DNA of 64,000 nt from Neorhizobium lilium. Its GTDB lineage: Bacteria > Pseudomonadota > Alphaproteobacteria > Rhizobiales > Rhizobiaceae. Position numbers and translations under genes: made by a program. Positions 41,706 through 50,456 of the stretch are shown in pieces (position 1 is the stretch's first letter; each line of letters opens with the position of its first letter). The notes beneath the pieces are model-generated. The model was not told the DNA's origin and made no database searches. It was given only the letters and a program-made list of their open reading frames with translations. The stretch covers positions 124,001-188,000 of the forward strand of contig NZ_SBIP01000005.1 of NCBI RefSeq assembly GCF_004053875.1, in the 5' to 3' direction.

Positions 41706-44700
41706 AATTTCAGCCTCTGATATTGAGCGGGCGCGGTGTCACCGCGGTGCTCGGACCCACCAATACCGGTAAGACGCATTATGCCATCGAACGAATGGTT
41801 GCTCACGGCACGGGTGTCATAGGGCTTCCTTTGCGTCTGCTGGCGCGCGAGGTCTATGGCCGAGTCGTGGAAAAGGTCGGCGCGTCGCAGGTCGCCCTTG
41901 TGACCGGCGAAGAAAAGATCACTCCGCCCAATGCCCGTTTTTCCGTGTGTACGGTCGAAGCCATGCCTCGGGAGACCAAGGCTTCCTTCGTGGCAATCGA
42001 CGAGGTGCAGCTAGCGGGCGATCTGGAGCGGGGACACATCTTCACCGACCGGATCCTGCACCTGCGAGGCCGGGATGAAACGCTGTTGCTCGGCGCTGCG
42101 ACCATGCGGTCCATTCTTGAGAAATTGCTTCCGGGTATCAATGTGGTCGAGAGGCCCAGGCTGTCGCAGCTTTTCTACGCCGGCCAGAAGAAGATCACGC
42201 GGCTTCCGCAACGTTCCGCCATCGTCGCCTTTTCGGCCGACGAGGTTTATGCGATCGCCGAACTGATCCGCCGTCAGCGAGGCGGGGCGGCGGTCGTCCT
42301 GGGTGCCCTGAGTCCGCGCACCCGCAATTCGCAAGTCGAGCTCTACCAGAATGGGGATGTGGAATATCTGGTTGCTACCGACGCGATCGGCATGGGGCTC
42401 AACCTCGACGTCGATCATGTGGCATTCGCGCAGGACCGCAAGTTCGACGGCTACCAGTTCCGCAATCTCAATCCGGGTGAGCTTGCGCAGATCGCCGGCC
42501 GAGCTGGCCGTCACGTTCGCGATGGCACGTTCGGGGTGACCGGGCAGGTTGCGCCGTTTGACGAGGAACTGGTGGAGCGGATCGAGGGCCATCACTTCGA
42601 TCAGGTGAAAGTGCTGCAATGGCGCTCCAAGAACGTCGATTTTTCCTCGATCCAAGATTTGCGCGCCAGCCTCGATGTGGCGCCGACCGTCCAGGGCCTG
42701 ACGCGGGCTCTTCCGGCGACCGACCTGCAGGCGCTCGACCACCTGTCGCGCTATCCGGAAATCCGAGATGCGGCAACCACGCCGGCACGGGTGGAGAAGC
42801 TATGGGAGGCCTGCGCGCTGCCGGACTACAGACGCATCGCGCCGGCGCAGCATGCGGACCTTATTTCGACTCTTTTTTCCGATCTTGTCCGGTTCAGCAC
42901 TGTGAACGAAGATTTCATGGCAGAACAGGTTCGCCGCGCCGATCGGACTGATGGGGAAATAGACACTTTATCCGCCCGAATCGCGCAGATCCGAACATGG
43001 ACCTATGTTTCGAACCGTCCCGGCTGGCTTGCTGATCCGACACACTGGCAAGAAAAGACACGGGAAATCGAGGATAGGTTGTCGGACGCGTTACATGAAC
43101 GGTTGACGAAACGCTTTGTTGATCGCAGGACATCTGTGCTCATGAAGCGCCTAAGAGAGAATGCGATGCTGGAAGCTGAAATCAGTGTAAATGGCGATGT
43201 CTTCGTGGAAGGTCATCACGTAGGGCAATTGGCCGGTTTCCGGTTCACGCCGGTTTCGGGGGCCGAGGGACCGGATGCGAAGGCAGTGCAGTCGGCTGCC
43301 CATAAAGCCCTGTCGCTTGAGTTCGAGGCTCGGGCTGCGCGCCTCTACGCTTCCGGCAATAGCGACCTTGCCGTTGGCTCCGACGGGTTTGTCCGTTGGG
43401 TCGGCGAGCCTGTTGCGCGTCTTGCCGCGAGCGATCACATCATGCGGCCGCGCGTCATCCTCTTGGCCGACGAGCAGCTGACGGCCAATGCCCGCGAGCA
43501 TGTGGTCGCCCGCATCGAACGCTTCGTCAATCATCATATCGCGACCGTGCTGAAGCCGCTCGACGATCTGTCGCGCGCGGAAGATCTGAATGGCCTTGCC
43601 AAGGGCCTTGCCTTCCAGCTGGTGGAAAATCTCGGCGTTCTGTTCCGTCGCGATGTGGCCGAGGACGTCAAGTCGCTGGATCAGGATGCGCGCGCTTCCA
43701 TGCGCCGCTACGGCATCCGCTTCGGCGCCTATCACGTCTTCATGCCGGCGCTGCTGAAGCCGGCCCCTGCCGAACTCATCACCCTGCTCTGGGCCTTGAA
43801 GAACGACGGGCTGGACAAGCCCGGCTATGGCGACCTTATTCCGGCGCTTGCGGCCGGCCGCACCTCCGTGGTTGCCGATCCCACCTTCGAGCGGATGTTC
43901 TACAAGCTGGCCGGGTTTCGTTTCCTCGGCAAGCGCGCCGTTCGCATCGATATCCTGGAGCGCTTGGCCGACCTCATCAGGCCGCTGCTGCAGTGGAAGC
44001 CCGGTTCGCCTTCGCGCCCCGAAGGCGCCTATGACGGTCGCCGGTTCACCACCACCACGGCGATGCTTTCCATTCTCGGCGCCACGCCGGACGACATGGA
44101 AGAAATTCTCAAAGGTCTCGGCTATCGTGCCGATGCCGTGAAGCCGGAAGAAGCTCAGGCCTATCTTGCGGGCCAGGATAAGAGCGCGCCTGCTCCGGCA
44201 GTCGCTGCGACTGAAGCCCCTGCTGCCGAGTCCGGCGGGAGCGTCGAGCTTTCCAACGAGGCAGCGGATGGCGCCGACAAGACGGAGGCTCCGGCAGAGG
44301 TTTCTGCAGCCGAGCCTGTCGCCGAAGCTGCCGCAGCCGAGCCTGTTGCTACGGTGGACGTGGTCGCGACGGAGGCTGTCGAAGCCGAGCCAAATACTGA
44401 TGAAGTCGCAGCGGTTACTGAAAACGTGGAAGCGTCCCAGGATGCCGAGACCGCAAAGCCGGCGGAAGCGGAAGAGCCGAAGCCTGTTCTTCTGTGGCGT
44501 CCGGGCGGCGGACGGGAAACCAACCAGCGCAGCGGCCGGCCACAAGCAAATGGCGAACGGCGCGGCAATGCCGGCGGCCAGCGGGCGAGCACCGGCGAAG
44601 AGGGCCAGAACCAGAACCGCCGCGATGGACGTCGTGATGGCGGCGGGCAGCGCGAAGCTCGCGCCCCTGGTGGTAATGCCAATGGTGGTGAGCGGCGGGA

Positions 44701-44911
44701 TGGTGGCCGTCCTGCCCGCGACAATAACCGCCGGCCGGAGGGCGGACGTCCTGACCGTCCGGAACGCGGCGAGCGTAACGACCGTCCGGAGCGTGGCAAA
44801 GGGCCGCAGCCGGCACGGTTCGAGGCCAAGCCTCCGCGCAAGGAGAAGCCGATTGATCCCGATTCGCCTTTCGCAAAGCTCGCTGCCCTCAAGGAGCAGA
44901 TGAAGAAGTAA
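41702..44911 (+). CDS. SUV3-like DExH-box RNA helicase with long disordered tail
   Basis: A 1,069-aa superfamily 2 helicase of the SUV3 type found in mitochondria and alphaproteobacteria. Motifs: Walker A GPTNTGKTH (about residues 18-26), DEVQ (motif II) near residue 100, ATDAIGMGLNLDVDHV, and QIAGRAGRHVRDG (motif VI) near 265. After about residue 820 there is an alanine/glutamate/proline-rich stretch, then a basic RG/RD-rich tail (RDGRRDGGGQREARAPGG, RRDGGRPARDNNRRPEG) to the end, typical of RNA-binding disordered regions. Mitochondrial SUV3 partners with PNPase in RNA decay; that role here is inference. The TTG start at 41702 overlaps the stop of a 26-aa ORF. The S4-domain gene follows after only 5 bp. 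Confidence 0.85.
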   Translation: MKFQPLILSGRGVTAVLGPTNTGKTHYAIERMVAHGTGVIGLPLRLLAREVYGRVVEKVGASQVALVTGEEKITPPNARFSVCTVEAMPRETKASFVAIDEVQLAGDLERGHIFTDRILHLRGRDETLLLGAATMRSILEKLLPGINVVERPRLSQLFYAGQKKITRLPQRSAIVAFSADEVYAIAELIRRQRGGAAVVLGALSPRTRNSQVELYQNGDVEYLVATDAIGMGLNLDVDHVAFAQDRKFDGYQFRNLNPGELAQIAGRAGRHVRDGTFGVTGQVAPFDEELVERIEGHHFDQVKVLQWRSKNVDFSSIQDLRASLDVAPTVQGLTRALPATDLQALDHLSRYPEIRDAATTPARVEKLWEACALPDYRRIAPAQHADLISTLFSDLVRFSTVNEDFMAEQVRRADRTDGEIDTLSARIAQIRTWTYVSNRPGWLADPTHWQEKTREIEDRLSDALHERLTKRFVDRRTSVLMKRLRENAMLEAEISVNGDVFVEGHHVGQLAGFRFTPVSGAEGPDAKAVQSAAHKALSLEFEARAARLYASGNSDLAVGSDGFVRWVGEPVARLAASDHIMRPRVILLADEQLTANAREHVVARIERFVNHHIATVLKPLDDLSRAEDLNGLAKGLAFQLVENLGVLFRRDVAEDVKSLDQDARASMRRYGIRFGAYHVFMPALLKPAPAELITLLWALKNDGLDKPGYGDLIPALAAGRTSVVADPTFERMFYKLAGFRFLGKRAVRIDILERLADLIRPLLQWKPGSPSRPEGAYDGRRFTTTTAMLSILGATPDDMEEILKGLGYRADAVKPEEAQAYLAGQDKSAPAPAVAATEAPAAESGGSVELSNEAADGADKTEAPAEVSAAEPVAEAAAAEPVATVDVVATEAVEAEPNTDEVAAVTENVEASQDAETAKPAEAEEPKPVLLWRPGGGRETNQRSGRPQANGERRGNAGGQRASTGEEGQNQNRRDGRRDGGGQREARAPGGNANGGERRDGGRPARDNNRRPEGGRPDRPERGERNDRPERGKGPQPARFEAKPPRKEKPIDPDSPFAKLAALKEQMKK

Positions 44912-44916
44912 CGCCG

Positions 44917-45330
44917 ATGGACGAGAAGCAGCCACACCCGAACGCGAGACAGCGGATCGACAAGTGGCTCTTCTTTACGCGCATGGCCAAGTCTCGGTCG
45001 ATTGCGCAAGCGCTCGTGAACTCCAATAATGTGCGCGTCAACGGCGAACTGGTTCCGCGGCCGAGCTTCGAAGTGAAGCCCGGCGACAAGGTCTCGCTCA
45101 AGCTGGAGCGGCGGGACCTCGTTCTTGTGGTCAAGGCTGGAGGTGAAAGACGCGGTCCCTTCGAGGAGGCGCGCCTTCTCTATGACGACCTGACGCCGCC
45201 GCCTGAAGAGGTGAAGAAGCTTAGCCTGTTCGAGCAGGCACAGAGGCAGCCGGGCAGTGGCCGCCCAACCAAGAAGGACCGCCGGGCAGTGGACCGGCTG
45301 TTCGGTGACTTTAGCGACGACGCCGATTGA
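44917..45330 (+). CDS. hslR: S4-domain RNA-binding protein, Hsp15/HslR-like
   Basis: A 137-aa protein with an N-terminal S4 RNA-binding domain: RQRIDKWLFFTRMAKSRSIAQALVNSNNVRVNGELV (about residues 11-46), followed by the KPGDKVSLKLERRDLVLVV strand segment. In E. coli Hsp15 binds stalled 50S subunits carrying nascent chains and recycles them. The C-terminal tail is basic and Pro/Gly-rich. It starts 5 bp after the helicase stop, so the two RNA-acting genes are translated from one transcript. The match to HslR is at the domain level, so the exact role may differ. Confidence 0.75.
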   Translation: MDEKQPHPNARQRIDKWLFFTRMAKSRSIAQALVNSNNVRVNGELVPRPSFEVKPGDKVSLKLERRDLVLVVKAGGERRGPFEEARLLYDDLTPPPEEVKKLSLFEQAQRQPGSGRPTKKDRRAVDRLFGDFSDDAD

Positions 45331-45512
45331 AAAATCCATCTGCAACTGCGCCTATTTGCGCATGCTTTATCCTTGCTAAACACCTGCAAAGGCTCTAGCT
45401 GACGGATGAACAGCCGCGGACCGCCTGTGTCACAGGCGAGCTGCCGATTCTCTGCCTGTTGGCATCAAGCGCAGCCAGCACCGGCAGATATCATGATGAT
45501 CTGGAGTGCCGC

Positions 45513-45851
45513 ATGACATATGTCGTGACCGACAATTGCGTTCGTTGCAAGTACACCGATTGCGTCGAGGTTTGCCCCGTCGATTGCTTCTACGAGGGCG
45601 AGAACTTCCTTGTCATCCATCCGGACGAGTGCATCGACTGTGGCGTGTGTGAACCGGAATGTCCCGCCGAGGCAATCAAGCCGGATACCGAGCCTGGTCT
45701 CGACAAGTGGTTGAAGGTCAACGCCGAATATGCGCAGGTCTGGCCCAACATCACGGTCAAGCGCGAGCCTCTGCCGGAAGCGAAAGAGATGGACGGCGTG
45801 GAAGGCAAGTTCGAGAAATTTTTCTCGGCCGAGGCGGGCTCAGGCGACTGA
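45513..45851 (+). CDS. fdxA: 7Fe ferredoxin FdxA
   Basis: A 112-aa bacterial-type ferredoxin with a [3Fe-4S] and a [4Fe-4S] cluster. Cluster ligands: C9, C17, C21 in [19 protein letters not shown], with C25 beyond them, and C40, C43, C46, C50 in [20 protein letters not shown]. The start is ATG 45513 ([13 protein letters not shown]), seven bases after GGAG; the ATG at 45459 would add a leader. The long C-terminal extension ([42 protein letters not shown]) is typical of alphaproteobacterial FdxA. It carries electrons in the cytoplasm. It follows the S4-domain gene by 182 bp. Confidence 0.95.
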   Translation: MTYVVTDNCVRCKYTDCVEVCPVDCFYEGENFLVIHPDECIDCGVCEPECPAEAIKPDTEPGLDKWLKVNAEYAQVWPNITVKREPLPEAKEMDGVEGKFEKFFSAEAGSGD

Positions 45852-46227
45852 GCCTATCACTCTCGCCAGAGGGTACGAATCATTTGCCCTTTCCTTGTGC
45901 AGTTGCCAAATGTGGCGGACTGCGCACATGCAAAACCAAATTATTGATTTCGGCAGTTTTTTGTGGTAAGTAGTGGCTACTGTTCCACAAGACGGCACTG
46001 GCGTGCCTAAAAAACATCGCGAAAGCAACAGACCATCCTGAGCGCGCAATCCGTGACATTCAACCTTATGACGTTGGCCGTCGCTGCTCCGCGAAGGGAT
46101 CTGGTTTTTGCGCGCGTTGTTCGGACCAGTATGGAGTGACCCGACGGTTTCCCCCGTCTCATCCGGGCCTGACAGACCCGGTTCCCGACCCGTACAACGG
46201 GTGAGTTGAAGGGAGTTAGCTAAACGT
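45852..46227 (+). other. Long 5' region of carD with a stable hairpin
   Basis: A 376-bp gap between fdxA and carD. It contains a nested inverted repeat at 45961-45990 (TTGTGG ... CCACAA outside, GTAG ... CTAC inside) and a 6-bp hairpin ACCCGT-ACA-ACGGGT at 46188-46202, just before the carD ribosome site. These could be an operator and an mRNA hairpin that affects carD expression. No gene is seen. Confidence 0.4.
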
Positions 46228-46800
46228 ATGACGACTCAACTGAAGAAGAATTCTCCCGCACGTCCGGGCTTCAAGACCGGCGAATCTATCGTCTATCCGG
46301 CTCATGGCGTTGGTACTATCACCGCCATCGAAGAGCAAGAAGTAGCGGGCATGAAGCTTGAGCTTTTTGTGATCGACTTCGAGAAGGACAAGATGCGCCT
46401 GAAAGTGCCGGTCGGCAAAGCCGTCAGCATCGGCATGCGCAAGTTGTCCGAGACCGATTTCGTCGAGCGTGCGCTCAAGGTCGTCCAGGGTAAAGCACGC
46501 GTCAAGCGCACTATGTGGTCGCGCCGGGCGCAGGAATATGACGCCAAAATCAACTCTGGCGATTTGATTTCCATCGCGGAAGTGGTGCGCGATCTTTATC
46601 GTGCGGAAAACCAGCCGGAACAGTCCTATTCGGAGCGCCAGCTCTACGAAGCTGCACTCGACCGGATGGCCCGCGAGATCGCAGCCGTAAACAAGATGTC
46701 GGAAACGGAAGCTGTTCGCCTCGTCGAGAGCAACCTTGCCAAGGGTCCCAAGCGCGGCAAGACCGTTGAAGAAGACGAAGCTCAGGAAGAAGCTGCATAA
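46228..46800 (+). CDS. carD: CarD family transcriptional regulator
   Basis: A 190-aa RNA polymerase-associated regulator. The N-terminal CarD/TRCF-RID-like domain begins FKTGESIVYPAHGVGTITAIEEQEVAGMKLELFVIDF and contacts the RNAP beta subunit. The following all-helical domain (about 65-170, VPVGKAVSIGMRKLSETDF ... MSETEAVRLVESNL) carries the DNA-facing part, and the tail is acidic (VEEDEAQEEAA). Proteins of this type stabilise the open complex and adjust rRNA and stress transcription. The gene has a long leader and ends in a good terminator. rpoH2 follows in the same direction from its own promoter. Confidence 0.9.
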   Translation: MTTQLKKNSPARPGFKTGESIVYPAHGVGTITAIEEQEVAGMKLELFVIDFEKDKMRLKVPVGKAVSIGMRKLSETDFVERALKVVQGKARVKRTMWSRRAQEYDAKINSGDLISIAEVVRDLYRAENQPEQSYSERQLYEAALDRMAREIAAVNKMSETEAVRLVESNLAKGPKRGKTVEEDEAQEEAA

Positions 46801-46820
46801 GCTTTTTCCCTCTTCTGCAA

Positions 46821-46849
46821 AAAGCCCGGCCTTCGTGCCGGGTTTTTTT
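46821..46849 (+). terminator. Rho-independent terminator after carD
   Basis: CCCGGC (46825-46830) and GCCGGG (46837-46842) pair, extended outward by A/G-T pairs, followed by seven T residues. The EcfG-type promoter of rpoH2 begins 3 bp downstream. Confidence 0.85.
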
Positions 46850-46852
46850 ATT

Positions 46853-46877
46853 GGAACTTTTTCGCCGATTTGGCGTT
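46853..46877 (+). promoter_or_regulatory. EcfG/RpoE2-type general stress promoter of rpoH2
   Basis: -35 GGAAC (46853-46857), a 16-bp spacer, -10 CGTT (46874-46877), matching GGAAC-N16/17-CGTT. It lies 219 bp before the rpoH2 ATG. In Sinorhizobium meliloti rpoH2 is known to be under RpoE2 control, which fits. Confidence 0.8.
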
Positions 46878-47096
46878 CCCCCCGCCGAACGGCGAACTGA
46901 AGCTGCATGGTGCTGCTCCAGTTTGCCCTCACAAATCAAGTCGGCGGGGCGCGTGCCATCCTGATGGGATGTGATTTCCGCAGATCTCACGAGGGAGCAG
47001 GACCAGCAGAAACCGCGCAATGCGCCCTCTCGCCACTGGGACATTCCGGTTCGTTTTCCCGCTGCCTTGCAGACCGCACCCGTTACGGAGAACACG

Positions 47097-47960
47097 ATGT
47101 CAGCCATGTCCGCAGACCGCACCATGATCAAGATCGCGATGTCGGCTCCGTACCTAGCGCGCGAAGAAGAGCGCGATCTTGCCGTCCGCTGGAAGGACAG
47201 CCAGGATCAGGATGCTCGCAACCAGATAGCACTGGCGCATATGCGTTTGGTCATCGCAATGGCATCGAAATTTCGCGGCTTCGGTCTGCCGATGAGCGAC
47301 CTCGTACAAGAGGGTTATGTAGGGCTGCTTGAAGCTGCGGCAAGGTTCGAACCGGCACGCGACGTTCGTTTTTCCACTTATGCCAGCTGGTGGATCCGTG
47401 CATCAATGCAGGATTACATCCTGCGCAACTGGTCGATCGTCCGTGGCGGCACGAGTTCGGCTCAGAAGGCGCTTTTCTTCAATCTTCGCCGGCTGCGCGC
47501 CAAGCTTGCACGCGGTGATTCCAGCCTGACAGCCCGCGCTATCCACGAGGAGATCGCCGTAGCCCTGGGGGTAAGTGTCTCGGACGTGCAGACCATGGAT
47601 GCCCGGCTCTCCGGTAATGACTCTTCCCTGCAGGCGCCGTCTATTGCCGGCGACGCAGATAGCGGCGAGCGGCTCGATATGCTTGCAAGTGGGGAACCGC
47701 TTCCGGACGAGCAGGTTTCTGGAATGATCGATGGCGAGCGCCGCCTGAAGTGGCTGCAGGGCGCGCTGACCAAGCTGAACGACCGCGAGAAGAAGATCAT
47801 CCGGGCTCGTCGTCTGACGGATGACGGCGCGACCCTGGAAGCGCTCGGGGCGGAACTCGGCATATCCAAGGAACGGGTGCGCCAGATCGAAAGCCGCGCG
47901 ATCGAGAAGCTGAAGTCGGCGCTCGTCACCGCCAACCCTCAGATGGCCGCCGTCTGCTGA
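47097..47960 (+). CDS. rpoH2: RNA polymerase heat-shock-type sigma factor RpoH2
   Basis: A 287-aa sigma-70 family group 3 factor. Region 2 is at MRLVIAMASKFRGFGLPMSDLVQEGYVGLLEAAARFEPARDVRFSTYASWWIRASMQDYIL, the RpoH box is in SSAQKALFFNLRRLRAKL, and region 4 is in LNDREKKIIRARRLTDDGATLEALGAELGISKERVRQIESRAIEKL. The start is ATG 47097 (MSAMSADRTMIK), six bases after GGAG; an upstream ATG at 46971 is not conserved-looking. The EcfG-type promoter upstream marks it as RpoH2 (stress-cascade) rather than RpoH1. It would direct transcription of oxidative and heat stress genes. Confidence 0.9.
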   Translation: MSAMSADRTMIKIAMSAPYLAREEERDLAVRWKDSQDQDARNQIALAHMRLVIAMASKFRGFGLPMSDLVQEGYVGLLEAAARFEPARDVRFSTYASWWIRASMQDYILRNWSIVRGGTSSAQKALFFNLRRLRAKLARGDSSLTARAIHEEIAVALGVSVSDVQTMDARLSGNDSSLQAPSIAGDADSGERLDMLASGEPLPDEQVSGMIDGERRLKWLQGALTKLNDREKKIIRARRLTDDGATLEALGAELGISKERVRQIESRAIEKLKSALVTANPQMAAVC

Positions 47961-47980
47961 CGGCGTAGAGGCGCCGCATT

Positions 47981-49513
47981 CTATTCCGAGATAATCTTGA
48001 CCTTGTCGCCGACCGAGAGTGTTGCTCCGGCCGGTAGCGCGTTGATGAGCTTGAAGAGATCGAGCTTGCGGTCCGTGCCCATCATCCTGTTGGAAAGGGA
48101 TGCGATCGTATCGCTGGTGCCGACGGTAACGACACGGACCCGCAAAGGCTTCAGGCTTGCAATTTCCTCAGGCGTCATCTTGCGGAAGCTGCTGCGCAGC
48201 GTCTCTGCCGTTGCATCCAGCGTGGTGTTGCCTTTGGGCACGGCCGTCAGGAAGCGGAAAAGCTGATTGTTGACGCGGATGACGGTCACATCGAAATCCC
48301 AACGGTCAGCCGAGGCCCGCGCCGTTGCAGCCGGCATGCCGGCAACCGTAATCTCCTTGACCGTCGCCGGCTGGAGACCCGCCACCCAGCCGCTCGTCAG
48401 GTAGTTCGGGAGGCTCGTCGTATCGCCGGCAGCAACGCCATCGAAACGGATGGCCGTCTCGCCAGGGCCGGTTGCGAGAACCGCTTCGACCTTGTTGTCG
48501 ATGCGGAAGTCCGGCGGCACATCGAAGCGAATGCCCAGCCCCCCATGCAGGAAGGTCTGGCCACGAACATAGCCTTCCTGAGGGCTGTCGCCATAGAGCA
48601 GGCCATCGATGCCGGCCAGAAAATAGTCGCGGCCGCGGTCGCCCACCTGGCCTTCCTGACCGAAATTACGTGCATGGCGCCGGGCAAGGTCTACACGCTG
48701 TTCGGAATTCGGGTGGCTCGACAGGAAGTCGAGGCTTTGGTCGTTATCCGGGTCCACCGAGGAATAGCGGGCATAGGCGGCCATGGAATCCAGGAAGCGC
48801 GCTGCCGCAAAGGGGTCGTAACCCGCTTCGCCGAGCATGCGCACGCCAATCACATCGGCCTGCAATTCCTGCTGGCGCGAGAAGGCGGCGAGACGCAGCT
48901 TGCCGCGCGCCAGCGCCTGCTTGCCGGCCAGATCGCTGGAGAGAACCTCTGCTACCACCCGGCTGGCGATGACTTCCGCTTCCTCGCGGCGCTGCCGCTC
49001 GATGCCATGGTTGGCGGTGACGTGTCCCATTTCGTGGGACAGCACAGCCGCCACTTCGGAGGCGTCGTTGGCAAGCGCCAGGAGACCACGGGTGACGTAA
49101 AGATAGCCGCCGGGCAGTGCGAAGGCGTTGATGGCTGGAGAATTCAGAATGGTGATGCGGAACGACTGGTTCGGATTTTCCGAAACGGCCGTCAGCGCAC
49201 CTGCGATGCGGGCCACGAGCCGTTCCGTCTTCGGATCCTTGTACTCGCCGCCATAGCTCGCGACGATACGGGGATGTTCTCTCGCACCCATCTGCGCGCG
49301 GGGATCGTTCTTCTGGACTTCGTCGACGATCTGCGGCGAATCGGACGGTGCGACATTGGGCGTATAGGCTTGGTCGAATACGGACTGGCAGCCCGAGAGC
49401 AGAATGCCGATCAGAGACGCGGCAGCAGCCATGCGAAGGCGCGCGGTAGGGCGGCGGCCTGTCGGGAATCCCCGCGGCTTGCCCTCAGCTCTCCTCGTAT
49501 CTCGCTCCATCAT
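47981..49513 (-). CDS. Periplasmic M48 family metalloprotease with C-terminal LysM-like part
   Basis: A predicted 510-aa lipoprotein protease. The lipobox is LLSGC at residues 38-42 from the chosen start. The zinc motif is HEMGH in VAAVLSHEMGHVTANHG, preceded by INSPAINAFALPGGYLYVTRGLL, and the third ligand lies in SRQQELQADVIGVRMLG. BepA/LoiP-type proteases of this layout act on outer-membrane assembly intermediates. The C-terminal region (VRVVTVGTSDTIASLSNRMMGTDRKLDLFKLINAL) resembles a LysM peptidoglycan-binding repeat. The start is uncertain: in-frame ATGs at 49561 and 49843 exist, but only the later ones keep a sensible signal. It converges on rpoH2. Confidence 0.8.
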   Translation of the reverse strand: MMERDTRRAEGKPRGFPTGRRPTARLRMAAAASLIGILLSGCQSVFDQAYTPNVAPSDSPQIVDEVQKNDPRAQMGAREHPRIVASYGGEYKDPKTERLVARIAGALTAVSENPNQSFRITILNSPAINAFALPGGYLYVTRGLLALANDASEVAAVLSHEMGHVTANHGIERQRREEAEVIASRVVAEVLSSDLAGKQALARGKLRLAAFSRQQELQADVIGVRMLGEAGYDPFAAARFLDSMAAYARYSSVDPDNDQSLDFLSSHPNSEQRVDLARRHARNFGQEGQVGDRGRDYFLAGIDGLLYGDSPQEGYVRGQTFLHGGLGIRFDVPPDFRIDNKVEAVLATGPGETAIRFDGVAAGDTTSLPNYLTSGWVAGLQPATVKEITVAGMPAATARASADRWDFDVTVIRVNNQLFRFLTAVPKGNTTLDATAETLRSSFRKMTPEEIASLKPLRVRVVTVGTSDTIASLSNRMMGTDRKLDLFKLINALPAGATLSVGDKVKIISE

Positions 49514-49748
49514 CTGTCGGCCTGCTTCCGGCATCGGTGAGGGTTTCTCCGCCGGCTTCATGCCTGCGTCTTGTCGGCTTAGCGATATTTGCGTCTGATG
49601 CACAGATAGTCTTACCGAAATATGTATTACCGTGCCGTTTGCCAAATGCCTTGAGGCAGACTTCCGCGATGCCATTCCGGAACGTCCAAATTGTGGCACG
49701 GAAAAGCGCGCCGGGTGGGCGGCAATGGCCGGGAGCAGGCGCCGCAGT

Positions 49749-50456
49749 CTACTCGTGATGGAACTGGGTGAGAGCGGGCATGTCCCGCTTGAGCAGGAAG
49801 TCGCTCTTCGTCCCCTGCCATGCGATCTGGCCGGCCTCGACAAAGATCACGTCGTCAGCAAGCCGCGCGACTTCGTGCGGATCGTGGCTGACGATCAGCA
49901 CCGTATTGCCGGTCTCACGGTGAAGGTCGAGCAGGAGGTTGGACATGGAAAGTCGCAGACCCGGATCGAGCGCGGCGAAAGGTTCGTCCAGAAGCAGGAC
50001 AGGTTTGTTGCGAACCAAAGCGCGGGCGAAAGCCACGCGCTGACGCTCGCCACCCGAGAGGGTGCCCGGCTTGCGCTTCTCGAAGCCTTCGAGCCCAATC
50101 CGGGCCAAAGCTCGAGTGATCGCCTGCCGGTCCGCAGTTGAAAGCCTGAGCGAAGGTGAGATGCCCAGGCCGACATTGGTGAAGACGTCGAGATGGGCGA
50201 AGAGATTGTTGTCCTGGAACACCAGCGATAGCGGCCGCTCCGACGGGTGACGTCCGGAAACGTCCTGTCCAGCGATCAGGATCCGGCCTTCGTCCGGGGT
50301 TTCGAAGCCAGCGACGAGGTTGAGCAGCGTCGATTTGCCGGCACCGGATGGGCCGATCAACGCCGTAATCGCTGCAGCAGGCGCTTCGCAATGAAACTCG
50401 AAAGCGTGGCTGCCCAGCCTCAGCTTGACGTTCTCGATGCCGATCCCGCTAGTCAT
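49749..50456 (-). CDS. thiQ: Thiamine ABC transporter ATP-binding protein ThiQ
   Basis: A 235-aa ABC ATPase. Walker A GPSGAGKST (about residue 33), signature LSGGERQRVAFARALV and Walker B VLLLDEPFAALDPGLR, with the family switch histidine in IVSHDPHEVARLAD. Short length without a C-terminal regulatory domain fits ThiQ. It is the last gene of thiB-thiP-thiQ, overlapping thiP by 8 bp, so translation is coupled. It powers uptake of thiamine, thiamine phosphate or pyrophosphate into the cytoplasm. The operon is under a TPP riboswitch. Confidence 0.9.
   Translation of the reverse strand: MTSGIGIENVKLRLGSHAFEFHCEAPAAAITALIGPSGAGKSTLLNLVAGFETPDEGRILIAGQDVSGRHPSERPLSLVFQDNNLFAHLDVFTNVGLGISPSLRLSTADRQAITRALARIGLEGFEKRKPGTLSGGERQRVAFARALVRNKPVLLLDEPFAALDPGLRLSMSNLLLDLHRETGNTVLIVSHDPHEVARLADDVIFVEAGQIAWQGTKSDFLLKRDMPALTQFHHE

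Noticed and set aside
43151..44935. 594-aa minus-strand ORF within the helicase gene
   Set aside because: It lies antisense to the helicase C-terminal half; composition reflects the complementary strand and it has no domain.
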